This document shows positions 8,524 to 17,717 of a DNA stretch of 64,000 bases, one piece after another (within the stretch, counting starts at the first letter, position 1; each line of letters opens with the position of its first letter). The stretch lies in contig NZ_CP088952.1 of the NCBI RefSeq assembly GCF_021165955.1, positions 1,674,001 to 1,738,000 on the forward strand, in the 5' to 3' direction. The translations under genes were made by a program, and so were the position numbers. Below the pieces are notes generated by a model. That model did not search any database. It had not been told where the DNA came from and was given only the letters and a program-made list of their open reading frames with translations. The stretch is from Massilia endophytica (GTDB lineage: Bacteria; Pseudomonadota; Gammaproteobacteria; Burkholderiales; Burkholderiaceae_D).

Positions 8524-9050
8524 TTGCGGCGCGCTTCCCATTCGGGGCGGAGGAGGGAAAGCATCTTAACGTCCTGATAACGTCCATTCACGAAGAAGAG
8601 GCCGCGCAGCGTGCCTTCCTCGCGGAAGCCGCATTTCTCCGCCACGCGCAGCGAGGCGATATTCTCTGGCGCGGCCACCAGCTCCAGGCGGTGCCAGGTG
8701 TGCACCTTGAACAGGTAGTCGCACAGGAGGCGCAGCGCCTCGGTGATGTAGCCGCGTCCGGCGAGCGAAGGATCGAGCAGGCGGTAGCCGATTTCGCGGC
8801 TGGTGGGTGTGCGGCATTTGAAATGCGTGATCACGCCGACAATATTGTGGGCCAGGTCTTCCACCACGAACAGTTCGCTGTCCTCGGTCACGAAGCCGTT
8901 CTGTACGAAGTCCTTGCGCATGGCTTCCGGCGACTTGAAGTGCGAAGAAAAGTACTCGCCGCGCGAGGGGAGGTCGTTGACCAGCGCGATAAACGTGTTC
9001 AGGTCCGTATTCAGGAGATGCCGGACCGTGCAGAGTCGTCCTTTGAGCAT
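8517..9050 (-). CDS. GNAT family N-acetyltransferase (RimJ/RimL-like)
   Basis: 177 residues. The acetyl-CoA-binding region is recognisable: EIGYRLLDPSLAGRGYITEAL, followed by LELVAAPENIASLRVAEKCGF and a FREEGTLRG strand, the order seen in RimJ/RimL-type enzymes that acetylate protein N-termini or small substrates. Length is normal for the family. It is divergent from the M28 peptidase gene, with about 118 bp between the starts. The natural substrate cannot be told. The Shine-Dalgarno at the chosen ATG is weak. Confidence 0.85.
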   Translation of the reverse strand: MLKGRLCTVRHLLNTDLNTFIALVNDLPSRGEYFSSHFKSPEAMRKDFVQNGFVTEDSELFVVEDLAHNIVGVITHFKCRTPTSREIGYRLLDPSLAGRGYITEALRLLCDYLFKVHTWHRLELVAAPENIASLRVAEKCGFREEGTLRGLFFVNGRYQDVKMLSLLRPEWEARRKL

Positions 9051-9167
9051 GCAAGCATGTTAAGCCATGCAGCCATCATGGTCAAACTGGTAAGCTTGCT
9101 GCAAAACATTTTTAGATGCGCTATCGTTTCAGGTTCCGAGCGAACTCGACCTTCACACAGGAACCGC

Positions 9168-10613
9168 ATGAACTTCAAACGCAAGCCCCTTCTCAACACC
9201 GTTGCCGCCGCCTTGCTGGGCGCAGGCATGATGGCCGGCGCCTTTGCCGCCTCCTCCGGCAACGATCCCGCAACCCTGGCGAAAATCCGCGACGCCGCGA
9301 TGCAGAGCGATTACGCCTACGAGCGCCTGGAAGACATGACGGACCTGGTGGGCCCGCGCCTTTCCGGTTCCCCCGGCGCGGCTGCCGCCGTGGAACAGGT
9401 GGCCAGCGAAATGCGCAAGCTGGGCGCCAAGGTCACCCTCCAGCCGGTGAAGGTGCCGCACTGGGTGCGCGGCGAAGAGAAGGCCGAGCTGGTGGAGTAC
9501 AAGGGCCGCCCCAACGGCGTGACGCAGCGCGTGGTGCTGACGGCGCTGGGCGGTTCGGGCGCGACCCCCGCCCAGGGCCTGACGGCCGAAGTGCTGGTGC
9601 TGCATGACCTGGACGAACTGAAGGCGCGTGCCGCTGAAGTGAAAGGCCGCATCGTGCTGTTCGACGTGGCCTTCGACCAGGGCATGGCCGACCGCGGCCT
9701 GGCAGGTCCGGCCTACGGCCGTGGCTCGCGCGTACGCACGCAGGGTCCGCGCATGGCGGCGGAACTGGGCGCGGCCGCGGCGCTGGTGCGCTCCGTCGGC
9801 GGCGCGGACTTCCGCCTGCCGCATACCGGCGCGACCGGTTTGAGCGACAAGAACCGCATTCCCGCCGCCGCTGTGAGCGCGGAGGATTCCATGCTGATGG
9901 TCCGCCTGTCAAAACGCGGCCCCGTGAAAATGAAGCTGGTGCTGACGCCGCAGGTGCTGCCTGACGCCGACAGCTTCAACGTGATCGCCGACCTGCCGGG
10001 CACGGAGAAGCCGGAAGAGGTGGTCATCGTTTCCGGCCACCTTGATTCATGGGACCTGGCCACGGGCGCCCACGACGATGCCACCGGCGTAACCAGCTCC
10101 ATGGCCGTCATTGAAACGCTGAAGAAGCTGAACCTGAAGCCGCGCCGCACCATCCGCGTGATCGCCTGGATGAACGAGGAGAATGGCGGCCGTGGCGGCG
10201 CTGCCTACCACCAGGCCAACAAGGGCCAGCTGGACAAGCAGATCGCGGCCATCGAAAGCGATGGCGGCGTGACCGGCCGCACCTTCGGCATCCTGGCCAG
10301 CGTGCGCCAGCCGGTGGACAAGCTCTTCGCCCCGCTGCAGCAGGCCCTGGTGCCGATTGGCGCGGGCAGCTTCACCCGCCGCGATGTGCTGGGCGCGGGC
10401 GACCTGCATGCAATGGAAGCGGACGGCGTGCCAACCTTCGAGCCGCACGTGGACACGGCAGCCTACTTCAACTACCACCACACAGCGGCGGACACCTTCG
10501 ACAAGGTCGATCCGGCAAACATGAAGCGCCACGTGGCGGTGATGACTTCCCTGGCCTGGTATCTGGCCAACATGGAGGAGCCCATCGGCCGCGCGCCGGA
10601 GCAGTTCCGTTAA
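9168..10613 (+). CDS. Exported M28-family metallopeptidase
   Basis: 481 residues from ATG 9168 (AGGA upstream; the longer open frame upstream is antisense to the GNAT gene). A signal peptide ends near AFAA at residue 28. A PA-insert domain occupies about 110-250. The di-zinc M28 site is seen as GHLDSWD (about 290), a second Asp in GAHDDATG (about 302), NEENGG (about 336) and the late YHHTAADTFDKVD histidine. Such enzymes are aminopeptidases or carboxypeptidases of the periplasm or medium. Its TAA overlaps the stop of the convergent hydrolase gene (TTAA, 10610-10613). Confidence 0.9.
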   Translation: MNFKRKPLLNTVAAALLGAGMMAGAFAASSGNDPATLAKIRDAAMQSDYAYERLEDMTDLVGPRLSGSPGAAAAVEQVASEMRKLGAKVTLQPVKVPHWVRGEEKAELVEYKGRPNGVTQRVVLTALGGSGATPAQGLTAEVLVLHDLDELKARAAEVKGRIVLFDVAFDQGMADRGLAGPAYGRGSRVRTQGPRMAAELGAAAALVRSVGGADFRLPHTGATGLSDKNRIPAAAVSAEDSMLMVRLSKRGPVKMKLVLTPQVLPDADSFNVIADLPGTEKPEEVVIVSGHLDSWDLATGAHDDATGVTSSMAVIETLKKLNLKPRRTIRVIAWMNEENGGRGGAAYHQANKGQLDKQIAAIESDGGVTGRTFGILASVRQPVDKLFAPLQQALVPIGAGSFTRRDVLGAGDLHAMEADGVPTFEPHVDTAAYFNYHHTAADTFDKVDPANMKRHVAVMTSLAWYLANMEEPIGRAPEQFR

Positions 10614-11464
10614 ATGGCGTCGAGCGGAATCCGGAGATAGCGCACGCCGTTGTCTTCGGGTTCCGGCAGCTTCCCGGCGCTGATATTGACCTGGATCGCA
10701 GGCAGGATCAGCGTCGGCATGGACAGTGTCGCGTCGCGCTTCGTGCGCATTTCCACGAACTGCTGCTCGCTCACGCCGTCATGGATGTGGATGTTGGAGG
10801 CGCGCTGCTCGGCAACCGTGGTCACCCACTGGGCCGTGCGGCCAGCAGGCGGATAGTCGTGGCACATGAACAGCCGCGTTTCCGGCGGCAGGGAGAGCAG
10901 GCGGCGCACCGATTGATACAGCGTGGCCGCGCTCCCGCCGGGGAAGTCGCAGCGCGCCGTGCCCACGTCCGGCATGAACATCGTATCGCCCACGAAGACG
11001 GCATCGCCGATGCGGTAGGCCATGTCCGCCGGGGTGTGGCCCGGCACATGCAGCGCCTGGGCCTTGATGGCGCCGATATGGAATTCCTCGTCCGGCTGGA
11101 AGAGATGGTCGAACTCCATGCCGTCGAAACGGTCGCGCCGGTTCAGCACATGGGAAAACGCCTTCTGCACTGCCGTGATCCCGGCGCCGATGCCGACACG
11201 CCCGCCCAGCTTCTTCTTGAGATAGGGCGCCGCCGACAGATGGTCCGCGTGGGCGTGGGTTTCCAGCAGCCAGACGGTGTTCAGGCCATGCTCGTGCACA
11301 TAGTCCACCATCCTGTCCGCGTTGGCGGTGCGCGTCCGGCCCGATTTCGGGTCGAAATCGAGTACGGAATCGATAACGGCGCAGTCGCTGCCCGCGCCGC
11401 TGTGCACCACGTAGCTGACGGTGGAGGTATCGGGATCGAAGAAAGCTTGGATGATGGGTTCCAT
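10610..11464 (-). CDS. MBL-fold hydrolase, ETHE1/BLH-like (persulfide dioxygenase type)
   Basis: 284 residues with the metallo-beta-lactamase metal motif THAHADH at 69-75, then PGHTPADMAYRIGD, VGDTMFMPDVGTARCDFPGGS and a final CHDYPP histidine. This pattern matches the ETHE1/BLH branch, in which a mononuclear iron enzyme oxidises glutathione persulfide, or a beta-lactamase-like hydrolase homologue tied to sulfide handling. No rhodanese or sulfide:quinone reductase gene is adjacent, so the sulfur role is inferred from family only. Usual length for the family. Confidence 0.85.
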   Translation of the reverse strand: MEPIIQAFFDPDTSTVSYVVHSGAGSDCAVIDSVLDFDPKSGRTRTANADRMVDYVHEHGLNTVWLLETHAHADHLSAAPYLKKKLGGRVGIGAGITAVQKAFSHVLNRRDRFDGMEFDHLFQPDEEFHIGAIKAQALHVPGHTPADMAYRIGDAVFVGDTMFMPDVGTARCDFPGGSAATLYQSVRRLLSLPPETRLFMCHDYPPAGRTAQWVTTVAEQRASNIHIHDGVSEQQFVEMRTKRDATLSMPTLILPAIQVNISAGKLPEPEDNGVRYLRIPLDAI

Positions 11465-11495
11465 ATCAACATTATAGCTTGCCTCGCCGGGGCCG

Positions 11496-12074
11496 CTAAT
11501 CGTTCAGGCCCATCCCGTCGAGAATGCGCGGCGTGCATTTTTCGATGCGCGCCTCGCGGGTTTTCGACAGCTTGGCCGCGGAAAAATGCAGCAGGTAGCC
11601 GCGCTGGCGTCCCGGCGTCAGGGCCTCGAATGCATTCCGCAAGGCCGGATTCCTCTGCAGTTCGAAGCGGAATTCGTCGGGCATATTGAACTCGGCCGTT
11701 TCCTTGAATTCCACTTTGAGACCGGCTTTTTCGATCTCGATGGCTTCCTTGATATACGCCTTTAACACGGATTTCATCTTCACGATTTCCTGAACACCGG
11801 TGAAGCGTATCTGCCGCGTCGACTGCGTATTCTCGGTCTGGGTAACCAGGATGCCTTTACCGTCCTTCATCAAGGCGCCTTTGAAGAAGAGGAGGGCGCA
11901 GTACTCCTTAAAGCCGTGCATCAGGACGACATTCTTCCCGTCGAGCGCGTAGCAGGGAACGCCCCATTTCAGTTCCTCGGTAAGCGGGCAGTCGAGCAGG
12001 ATGCTTCTCAATTCCTCGAATTCCGGCTTCCAGTTTTTCTGCCTGCTTAAAAATGCGTCGACTTTAGGATTCAT
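11496..12074 (-). CDS. YdeI/OmpD-associated family protein (DUF1801-type)
   Basis: 192 residues from ATG 12074, preceded by GGGAG at about ten bases; an in-frame ATG ten codons earlier is the alternative. The N-terminal half (LRSILLDCPLTEELKWGVPCYALDGKNVVLMHGFKEY, broken here by no gap) is the DUF1801 fold and the C-terminal half (LTPGRQRGYLLHFSAAKLSKTREARIEK) is the YdeI helical tail with its conserved TRxxRIEK ending. Members are soluble and implicated in peptide resistance or envelope stress in some bacteria, but the mechanism is unknown. It is divergent from the TonB receptor. Confidence 0.85.
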   Translation of the reverse strand: MNPKVDAFLSRQKNWKPEFEELRSILLDCPLTEELKWGVPCYALDGKNVVLMHGFKEYCALLFFKGALMKDGKGILVTQTENTQSTRQIRFTGVQEIVKMKSVLKAYIKEAIEIEKAGLKVEFKETAEFNMPDEFRFELQRNPALRNAFEALTPGRQRGYLLHFSAAKLSKTREARIEKCTPRILDGMGLND

Positions 12075-12169
12075 TTTCTCGGGACTCCCTTTGGATGAAT
12101 TCAAACGAGCGCTACTATAACCCCAAGTTCGTGATATCGTTATCGCGTCGTCTTCGTACAGGAGAAAGC

Positions 12170-14095
12170 ATGCAGAGACCCCGCTTGTACTCTGTCGCTG
12201 GATTGGCCCTCAGCGCATGGACGTCGGCGGCTTGCGCAGACCCTGTTCAGGACAGGATCGCGGAGATGTCGCTTGAAGAGCTTTCAAACATCCGCATCAC
12301 ATCCGTTTCGCGCCGCGAGGAACAGCTCTCCGACGCACCGGCATCTGTTTTCGTGATCACCGGCGACGATGTGCGCCGTTCCGGCGCCGCCAGCCTGGTA
12401 GAGGCGCTGCGCCTCGCTCCCAACCTGCAAGTCAACATGGTCAACTCCGGCGGCTACGTGGTGACTGCGCGCGGCTTCGCCAACAACGACGGCAACAAGC
12501 TGCTCGTGCTGATCGACGGGCGCTCCGTCTATTCGCCCCTTTTCAGCGGCGTGTTCTGGGACGCTCAGAGCGTGATGCTGGACGATATCGAGCGCATTGA
12601 AGTGATCAGCGGCCCTGGCGGCACCTTGTGGGGCACGAATGCCGTCAATGGCGTCATCAATGTGATCACACGTTCGGCCAGCGGCACACAGGGCGGACTG
12701 GCGGCAGCGGGCGCGGGCAACCTGCGCGCCGATGCGGCCTTCCGCTACGGCGGCAAAACCTCGTCCGACATCAGCTACCGCGTCTACGGCATGCATTTCA
12801 ACGTGCAGGATACGGAGACCGCGGCGGGTACGCATGTGGACGATGCCTGGCACAAGACGCAGCTTGGCTTCCGCACCGACTGGGAGCGTGGCGACGACGC
12901 TTTCACGGTGCAGGGCGACGCTTACCGCGCCGGGAAGGGGCAGCCAGCGCCCGGCAGCATCACCATCTCCGGCGTGCACATGGACCTGAAGGATGTGTCC
13001 CTGCGCGGCGCGAACGTACTGGCGCGCTGGACCCGCGCGCTCGACGGCGGCGGCGAGATGATGGCGCAGGCCTACTACGACCGCGTGGAACGCGACAATC
13101 CGCCCACCTTTGCCGAGGTGCTGGACATCGCCGATGTGCAGGCCCAGTGGCGCCTAGCAGCCATCGGCAGGCATACGGTGACGGTCGGCGGGGAATACCG
13201 ATTCGCGCGCGACCGCCTCACCAACAGCACCTATATTGCCTTCCTGCCGGACCGGCAGGACCTGAGCTGGAGCAGCCTCTACGCGCAGGACGACGTCAGG
13301 CTCTCGGCCGCCACCACATTAACAGCGGGCGTGCGCATGGAGCGTAACCGCTACACGGGCAACGAATTCCTGCCGAATTTGCGGCTGTCATGGAAGGCCA
13401 CGCCGGACCTGCTGCTGTGGGGCGCCGCATCGCGTACGGTGCGGGCGCCTTCGCGCCTGGACCGCGATGTGTTCATTCCTGCGAAGCCTCCCTACCTGCT
13501 TGCGGGCGGCCCGGGCTTCGAATCCGAAGTGGCGCGCGTGTTCGAGCTGGGTGCGCGCGGACAGGCGGGCAAGATCAGCTACGCAGTCAACGCCTATCGC
13601 GCGCTGTACGACGATCTCCACACGCAGGAGCTGGCGCCGAGCCGCCGCTCCGTCTTTTACGGAAATGGCATGATGGCGTCCACCCGCGGCGTGGAAGCCT
13701 GGGCCAGCTATCAGCCGCACCAGCGCTGGCGTCTGACAGCAGCCTTCACCACCATGCACGAGCGCTTCTGGCTCAAGCCGGGCAGCATCGATACCGCCAA
13801 TTCGGTGAAGAAGGCAGGCCACGACCCGCGCAACACGCTGCACCTTCGCTCTTCCTGGCAAATCGACGACAGGCTGGATCTGGACCTGAACTGGCGGCGC
13901 ATCGGCCGCCTCGCCAATCCCGACGTTCCCGCCTATCGCGTTCTCGACGCGCGCCTGGGCTGGCGACTGAGCAAGGCGCTCGAACTGTCGCTGGGCGGCA
14001 CGGGGCTGGGCGGCTCGCATGGCGAATTCGGCGACGTGGCCACGCGCACGGAGATCGAACCGTCCGTCTATCTCAAACTGCTCAGCCGATTCTAG
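12170..14095 (+). CDS. TonB-dependent outer-membrane receptor
   Basis: 641 residues from ATG 12170 with AGGAGA seven bases ahead. A signal peptide ends near ACA-DP. The plug domain follows (SVSRREEQLSDAPASVFVIT, then IERIEVISGPGGTLWGTNAVNGVINVITR), then a beta-barrel whose last residue is Phe, as expected for barrel insertion. This subtype is often annotated as an iron-complex or B12-like receptor, but the substrate cannot be assigned. There is no sigma/anti-sigma pair and no ABC transporter next to it. It is slightly shorter than typical siderophore receptors (about 700). Confidence 0.9.
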   Translation: MQRPRLYSVAGLALSAWTSAACADPVQDRIAEMSLEELSNIRITSVSRREEQLSDAPASVFVITGDDVRRSGAASLVEALRLAPNLQVNMVNSGGYVVTARGFANNDGNKLLVLIDGRSVYSPLFSGVFWDAQSVMLDDIERIEVISGPGGTLWGTNAVNGVINVITRSASGTQGGLAAAGAGNLRADAAFRYGGKTSSDISYRVYGMHFNVQDTETAAGTHVDDAWHKTQLGFRTDWERGDDAFTVQGDAYRAGKGQPAPGSITISGVHMDLKDVSLRGANVLARWTRALDGGGEMMAQAYYDRVERDNPPTFAEVLDIADVQAQWRLAAIGRHTVTVGGEYRFARDRLTNSTYIAFLPDRQDLSWSSLYAQDDVRLSAATTLTAGVRMERNRYTGNEFLPNLRLSWKATPDLLLWGAASRTVRAPSRLDRDVFIPAKPPYLLAGGPGFESEVARVFELGARGQAGKISYAVNAYRALYDDLHTQELAPSRRSVFYGNGMMASTRGVEAWASYQPHQRWRLTAAFTTMHERFWLKPGSIDTANSVKKAGHDPRNTLHLRSSWQIDDRLDLDLNWRRIGRLANPDVPAYRVLDARLGWRLSKALELSLGGTGLGGSHGEFGDVATRTEIEPSVYLKLLSRF

Positions 14096-14097
14096 CC

Positions 14098-14129
14098 GGG
14101 AGCGCCCATGCTATAGTGGGCGGCTCCCG
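14098..14129 (+). promoter_or_regulatory. Hairpin and TATAGT box directly before the CLC gene start
   Basis: GGGAGC-GCCCA pairs with TGGGC-(G)-GCTCCC around a TGCTATAG loop, ending one base before the ATG at 14130. The loop contains TATAGT, a passable -10 box that would give a nearly leaderless transcript. No Shine-Dalgarno is free in this stretch. It lacks a following U-tract, so it is not an ordinary terminator for the TonB gene. Confidence 0.4.
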
Positions 14130-15326
14130 ATGAAAAAAGTCCTCCTCTACATCGCCAAATGGTCCGTGCTGGCCGCGCTGGTTGCCGTGCTGGCGGGCAG
14201 CGCATCGGCCCTGTTCCTGTTTTCGCTGGATGCCGCCACGGCCTGGCGGCTGGCTCACCCGTGGATCATCTGGCTGCTGCCTTTCGCAGGCTTTGCGGTC
14301 GGCTGGATTTACCTGCACTACGGCCGCTCCGTTGAAGCGGGCAACAATCTTCTGATCGACGAGATCCACGATCCGCGCAATGTTGTCCCGCTGCGCATGG
14401 CGCCGCTGGTGCTGGGCGGCACCGTGATCTCCCACCTGTTCGGCGCATCGGTGGGGCGCGAGGGCACCGCCGTGCAGATGGGCGGTTCGCTGGCCGACCA
14501 GCTCACACACCTGTTCCGGCTGCGCGCCGGGGACCGCCGCCCGCTGCTCATGGCGGGCATCAGCGCGGGCTTTTCTTCCGTTTTCGGCACGCCGATGGCG
14601 GGAGCGGTCTTTGGCCTGGAAGTGCTGGTGGCGGGCCGCATGCGCTTCGAAGCCATCTATCCCTGCCTGTTCGCCGCCGTGCTGGCGGACAGGGTAGGGC
14701 TGCTGTGGGGCGTGCAGCACACGCATTATTCCGCCGGAGCGCTGGCGCCTGTCGGCATCTGGAGCATTGCGGCGGTAGCGCTGGCGGGCATTGCCTTCGG
14801 GCTGATGGCCAGGCTGTTCGCAAGCTCCGTGCATGGCCTGTCCGCGCTGTCGAAACGGCATATCGCTTATGCGCCGCTGCGGCCGTTCATCGGCGGCCTG
14901 CTCATTGCGCTGGCCGTGTGGGCGCTGGGCACGCAGCGCTATGTGGGCCTTGGCATTCCTGTCATGGTCGAAGCCTTCCAGCAGCCGCTGGCCCCATGGG
15001 ATTTCTTCGGCAAATACGCGTTCACGCTGGTTTCGCTGGGAACAGGCTTCAAGGGTGGGGAAGTGACGCCATTGTTCTACATAGGCGCCACGCTGGGCAA
15101 TGCGCTGGCGCCGCTGTTGCAGCTGCCTTTCGGGATGCTGGCGGCGCTGGGTTTTGTCGCGGTCTTTGCTGGCGCGGCGAATACGCCGCTGGCTTCGGCC
15201 ATCATGGCGATCGAGCTCTTTGGCGGCGGCATGACGAGCTATGCGCTGGTGGCCTGCCTGATGGCCTTCTTCGTGTCGGGCCACCCCGGCATCTACACCT
15301 CGCAACGGCGGGCGTCTAGCCGATAG
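14130..15326 (+). CDS. CLC-family antiporter, probably fluoride/proton (CLC-F clade)
   Basis: 398 residues with about ten to twelve membrane segments. The gating motif reads GREGT (109-113, Glu111) instead of GREGP, and the first anion-coordinating loop reads GNNLLIDEIH (71-80) instead of GSGIP. From family knowledge these two changes mark the CLC-F clade, fluoride/proton antiporters that expel fluoride. GGEVTP near residue 310 is the third selectivity motif. I looked for a fluoride riboswitch upstream and did not see one. The start is preceded by a hairpin rather than a clear ribosome-binding site. It overlaps the convergent DUF72 gene by 11 bases. Confidence 0.8.
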   Translation: MKKVLLYIAKWSVLAALVAVLAGSASALFLFSLDAATAWRLAHPWIIWLLPFAGFAVGWIYLHYGRSVEAGNNLLIDEIHDPRNVVPLRMAPLVLGGTVISHLFGASVGREGTAVQMGGSLADQLTHLFRLRAGDRRPLLMAGISAGFSSVFGTPMAGAVFGLEVLVAGRMRFEAIYPCLFAAVLADRVGLLWGVQHTHYSAGALAPVGIWSIAAVALAGIAFGLMARLFASSVHGLSALSKRHIAYAPLRPFIGGLLIALAVWALGTQRYVGLGIPVMVEAFQQPLAPWDFFGKYAFTLVSLGTGFKGGEVTPLFYIGATLGNALAPLLQLPFGMLAALGFVAVFAGAANTPLASAIMAIELFGGGMTSYALVACLMAFFVSGHPGIYTSQRRASSR

Positions 15327-16209
15327 GCGCGAGGCCGTCCTCCAGGCCGAGGCGGCCCAGCAGGCGCCGCGCATCGAAGGGGGCGTGCACCTTGATGTCG
15401 TTGTCGAAGTAGCAGAAGATGTCGCGGCTGGCGCGCTTCGGCGGCTTCGTCTCCGAGATCAGCTTCGCGTCGTCCGGCTGGCTGCCGGTGGACCAGGCGC
15501 GTATGCGCTGCTCCCAGCGGTCCAGCGCTTCATCCGTATAGCCGCTCGCGTACAGCTCCTTTTCGCCGTGCAGGCGCAGGTACATGAAGTCCGCCGTCAC
15601 ATCCTCGTAGTCCGGCCATTTGCCTGCCGTATCGGCCACCACCATGGCCACCTTGTACTTGCGCAGCAGCGTGATGAAGGCTTTGTCATTGAAGCTCTCG
15701 TTTCGGATCTCCATGGCGTGGCGCAGCTTGAACTTGCTGTCGATATCGAGGAAGGTGCGGCCCTTCATGCGCGGCTCGTGCCGCTTCGCCAGCTCCAGCG
15801 CTTCGTCGGTGTCGTGGGGGAGGAGGCTGAGGAAGTGCTCGACCAGCTCCGCGTCGAACTTGAACGTTGGCGGGAACTGCCACAGGAAAGGGCCTAGCTT
15901 CTCGCGCAAGGCGAGCACGCCGGATGCGAACACATTCGCCAGCGCGCCATCCGGCTCGCGCAGGCGCAGGATATGCGTGATGAAGCGGTTGCCCTTGTGG
16001 CTGAACATGAAGTCCGGCGGCGTGGCGTCGTACCAGGCCTGATAGCTGGCGGGACGCTGCAAGGAATAGAAGGATCCGTTGATCTCGATGGTCGGCAGCG
16101 CGCGCGACGCAAATTCGAGCTCGCGCGCCTGCGTCAGGTCTTCCGGATAGAACACGCCGCGCCAGGGAACGTAGCGCCAGCCCGATATGCCGATTCGTAT
16201 TTTCGCCAT
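15316..16209 (-). CDS. DUF72 (YecE-like) protein
   Basis: 297 residues starting MAKIRIGISGWRYVPWRGVFYP, the hallmark beginning of DUF72 TIM-barrel proteins, followed by EINGSFYSLQ, WQFPP, and FMYLRLHG motifs and a late CYFDND. The family has no proven biochemical activity. Length is usual (about 250-300). The C-terminal end overlaps the convergent CLC gene. Confidence 0.9.
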   Translation of the reverse strand: MAKIRIGISGWRYVPWRGVFYPEDLTQARELEFASRALPTIEINGSFYSLQRPASYQAWYDATPPDFMFSHKGNRFITHILRLREPDGALANVFASGVLALREKLGPFLWQFPPTFKFDAELVEHFLSLLPHDTDEALELAKRHEPRMKGRTFLDIDSKFKLRHAMEIRNESFNDKAFITLLRKYKVAMVVADTAGKWPDYEDVTADFMYLRLHGEKELYASGYTDEALDRWEQRIRAWSTGSQPDDAKLISETKPPKRASRDIFCYFDNDIKVHAPFDARRLLGRLGLEDGLAPIG

Positions 16210-16255
16210 GCCGCAGAGTATAGGCAGCGCGGCAGCAAACCGGCGCAGCCTTGCC

Positions 16256-16561
16256 TCAACGCAGGATAGGCAAGGCTGCCAGCGCGCTCAATCCAGCCGT
16301 CAGCGTGGCAAATGCGGTGCCGATAATGAAAATATACAGGTGATGTATTTGTTTCTGGGTGGCCTCCGAATTTCGCCTGAGCTCGGTTTCGATCGCATCG
16401 AAGCGCCGGTTGTTCTCAGCCTCAATGGCGTCCTGGCGATGACCCAGCTCGAGGCGCAGAGAATTGATAGCTTCAAACATCTCCGCCTTCGTGGGGGTGT
16501 TCAAGAGCCGCTCCTCCATTCGCGCCAGTTGAACGGCCATCTCTTCGGGCTGACGTTCCAT
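16256..16561 (-). CDS. Small coiled-coil protein with one C-terminal membrane helix
   Basis: 101 residues, with an excellent GAGGAGG ribosome-binding site six bases ahead of the ATG. Residues 1-70 are charged and heptad-like (MAVQLARMEERL, DAIEAENNRRFDAIETELRRN), predicting a coiled coil. Residues 75-98 form one membrane helix, giving a tail-anchored small protein. No family with known function is recognised; similar short proteins are common in Burkholderiales genomes. Confidence 0.65.
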   Translation of the reverse strand: MERQPEEMAVQLARMEERLLNTPTKAEMFEAINSLRLELGHRQDAIEAENNRRFDAIETELRRNSEATQKQIHHLYIFIIGTAFATLTAGLSALAALPILR

Positions 16562-16678
16562 GGTGCCTCCTCTTGTATTTGGACCAATCGCTGGTTGAGA
16601 AGTTCCGTGAAGTCAAAATGCTTGATTTAAGTCGAAAACAAAGGCAATATGCTTTCAATGAATTGACTGGACTAGCAA

Positions 16679-17299
16679 ATGGACTTTGCTTCCCTTCTCA
16701 AGGGCGCCGCTGTGGGCTTCGCCATTGCGGCCCCGGTCGGCCCTATCGGGCTCCTTTGTATCCGCCGCACGTTCTCGGATGGGGCGATGACCGGCCTGGC
16801 CACGGGCCTGGGCGCGGCGGCGGCCGATGCCACCTACGGCCTGGTTGCCGCCCTCGGCCTGGGGGCACTGACGGCACTGCTGCTGAACTATGCGAGCTGG
16901 CTGCAAGTCGGCGGCGCAGTCCTGATGGCTGCTCTCGGCATTGCCTCGCTGCGCCGGGCCGCGAGGCCGGCCGCCGCATTGGCAGCGGCAGCCAAAGGCT
17001 CCACGGGACTGCTCTCGGCATTTGCGAGCACCTTCATGCTGACGCTTACCAACCCCATGACCATCCTTTCCTTCGCCGGCATGCTGGCCGCGCTGTCGCC
17101 GTCCGGCACTGGCGTGTGGGGCGGCGCGGCGCTGGTGGCTGGCGTGTTCGCGGGCTCGGTGGCGTGGTGGCTGCTGCTGGTAGGAGGCGTGAGCGCCAGC
17201 CGCAAGGCGCTGCCGCCCCAGGCCATGCGCTGGATCGAAGGATCGTCGGGACTGGCCTTACTGGGCTTCGCTGCCTGGAGCCTGCATACCGCTGCCTGA
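16679..17299 (+). CDS. LysE-family amino-acid exporter
   Basis: 206 residues with six predicted membrane segments. The family signature is near the start (AIAAPVGPIGLLCIRRTFSDG) and a second half motif TLTNPMTILSFAGM. LysE/RhtB proteins export amino acids or related metabolites. The substrate is not predictable from this sequence. The upstream ribosome site is weak. It is probably monocistronic, as an 88-bp gap precedes the next gene. Confidence 0.88.
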   Translation: MDFASLLKGAAVGFAIAAPVGPIGLLCIRRTFSDGAMTGLATGLGAAAADATYGLVAALGLGALTALLLNYASWLQVGGAVLMAALGIASLRRAARPAAALAAAAKGSTGLLSAFASTFMLTLTNPMTILSFAGMLAALSPSGTGVWGGAALVAGVFAGSVAWWLLLVGGVSASRKALPPQAMRWIEGSSGLALLGFAAWSLHTAA

Positions 17300-17387
17300 G
17301 AAAACTTCTCCGCAAGCGCAGACAAATCGGGAAATTTTTGCAGCGGCCATCCCCTACAATCGAAGGCTCACAACCCAGGAGACGCCC

Positions 17388-17636
17388 ATGCTGCAAATGA
17401 GACCCGGCTGCGAATGCTGCGACAAGGACCTGCCGCCCGAATCCACCGAAGCGCGCATCTGTTCATTCGAATGCACGTTCTGCGTGAGCTGCGCCGAAGG
17501 TGTACTGGGCGGCGTGTGCCCCAATTGCGGCGGAAGCTTCGCACCGCGTCCCACCCGGGCAAAGGCCAAGCTCGACAAATACCCTGCATCGACGGAACGC
17601 ATCTACAAGCCTGCGGGCTGTGCAAAAGCCGCCTGA
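17388..17636 (+). CDS. DUF1272 small zinc-knuckle protein
   Basis: 82 residues with CxxC pairs: CECC at 9-12, CTFCVSC around 31-35 and CPNCGG around 44-47, matching the DUF1272 family of small putative zinc-binding proteins of unknown role. The start at ATG 17388 has AGGAG seven bases ahead. It lies between the LysE gene and the GST operon, all on the same strand. Confidence 0.85.
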   Translation: MLQMRPGCECCDKDLPPESTEARICSFECTFCVSCAEGVLGGVCPNCGGSFAPRPTRAKAKLDKYPASTERIYKPAGCAKAA

Positions 17637-17661
17637 GTTCCCGGCGAAGCAAAGTGCTTGC

Positions 17662-17687
17662 AATAGTTTCCAATTCGTGAAACTATT
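17662..17687 (+). promoter_or_regulatory. Inverted repeat upstream of the GST-ArsR-SRPBCC operon
   Basis: Perfect 9-bp arms AATAGTTTC and GAAACTATT are separated by 8 bases, ending 30 bases before the GST start. Placement and symmetry suit an operator for a dimeric regulator such as the ArsR-type protein encoded in the same operon. Binding is inferred. Confidence 0.5.
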
Positions 17688-17717
17688 CGCCTGTACTCAC
17701 TTCGCACGGAGATTCTC

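Noticed and set aside
13900..14129. Fluoride riboswitch upstream of the CLC-F gene
   Set aside because: I looked for the crcB-type pattern and saw only the hairpin; not claimed.
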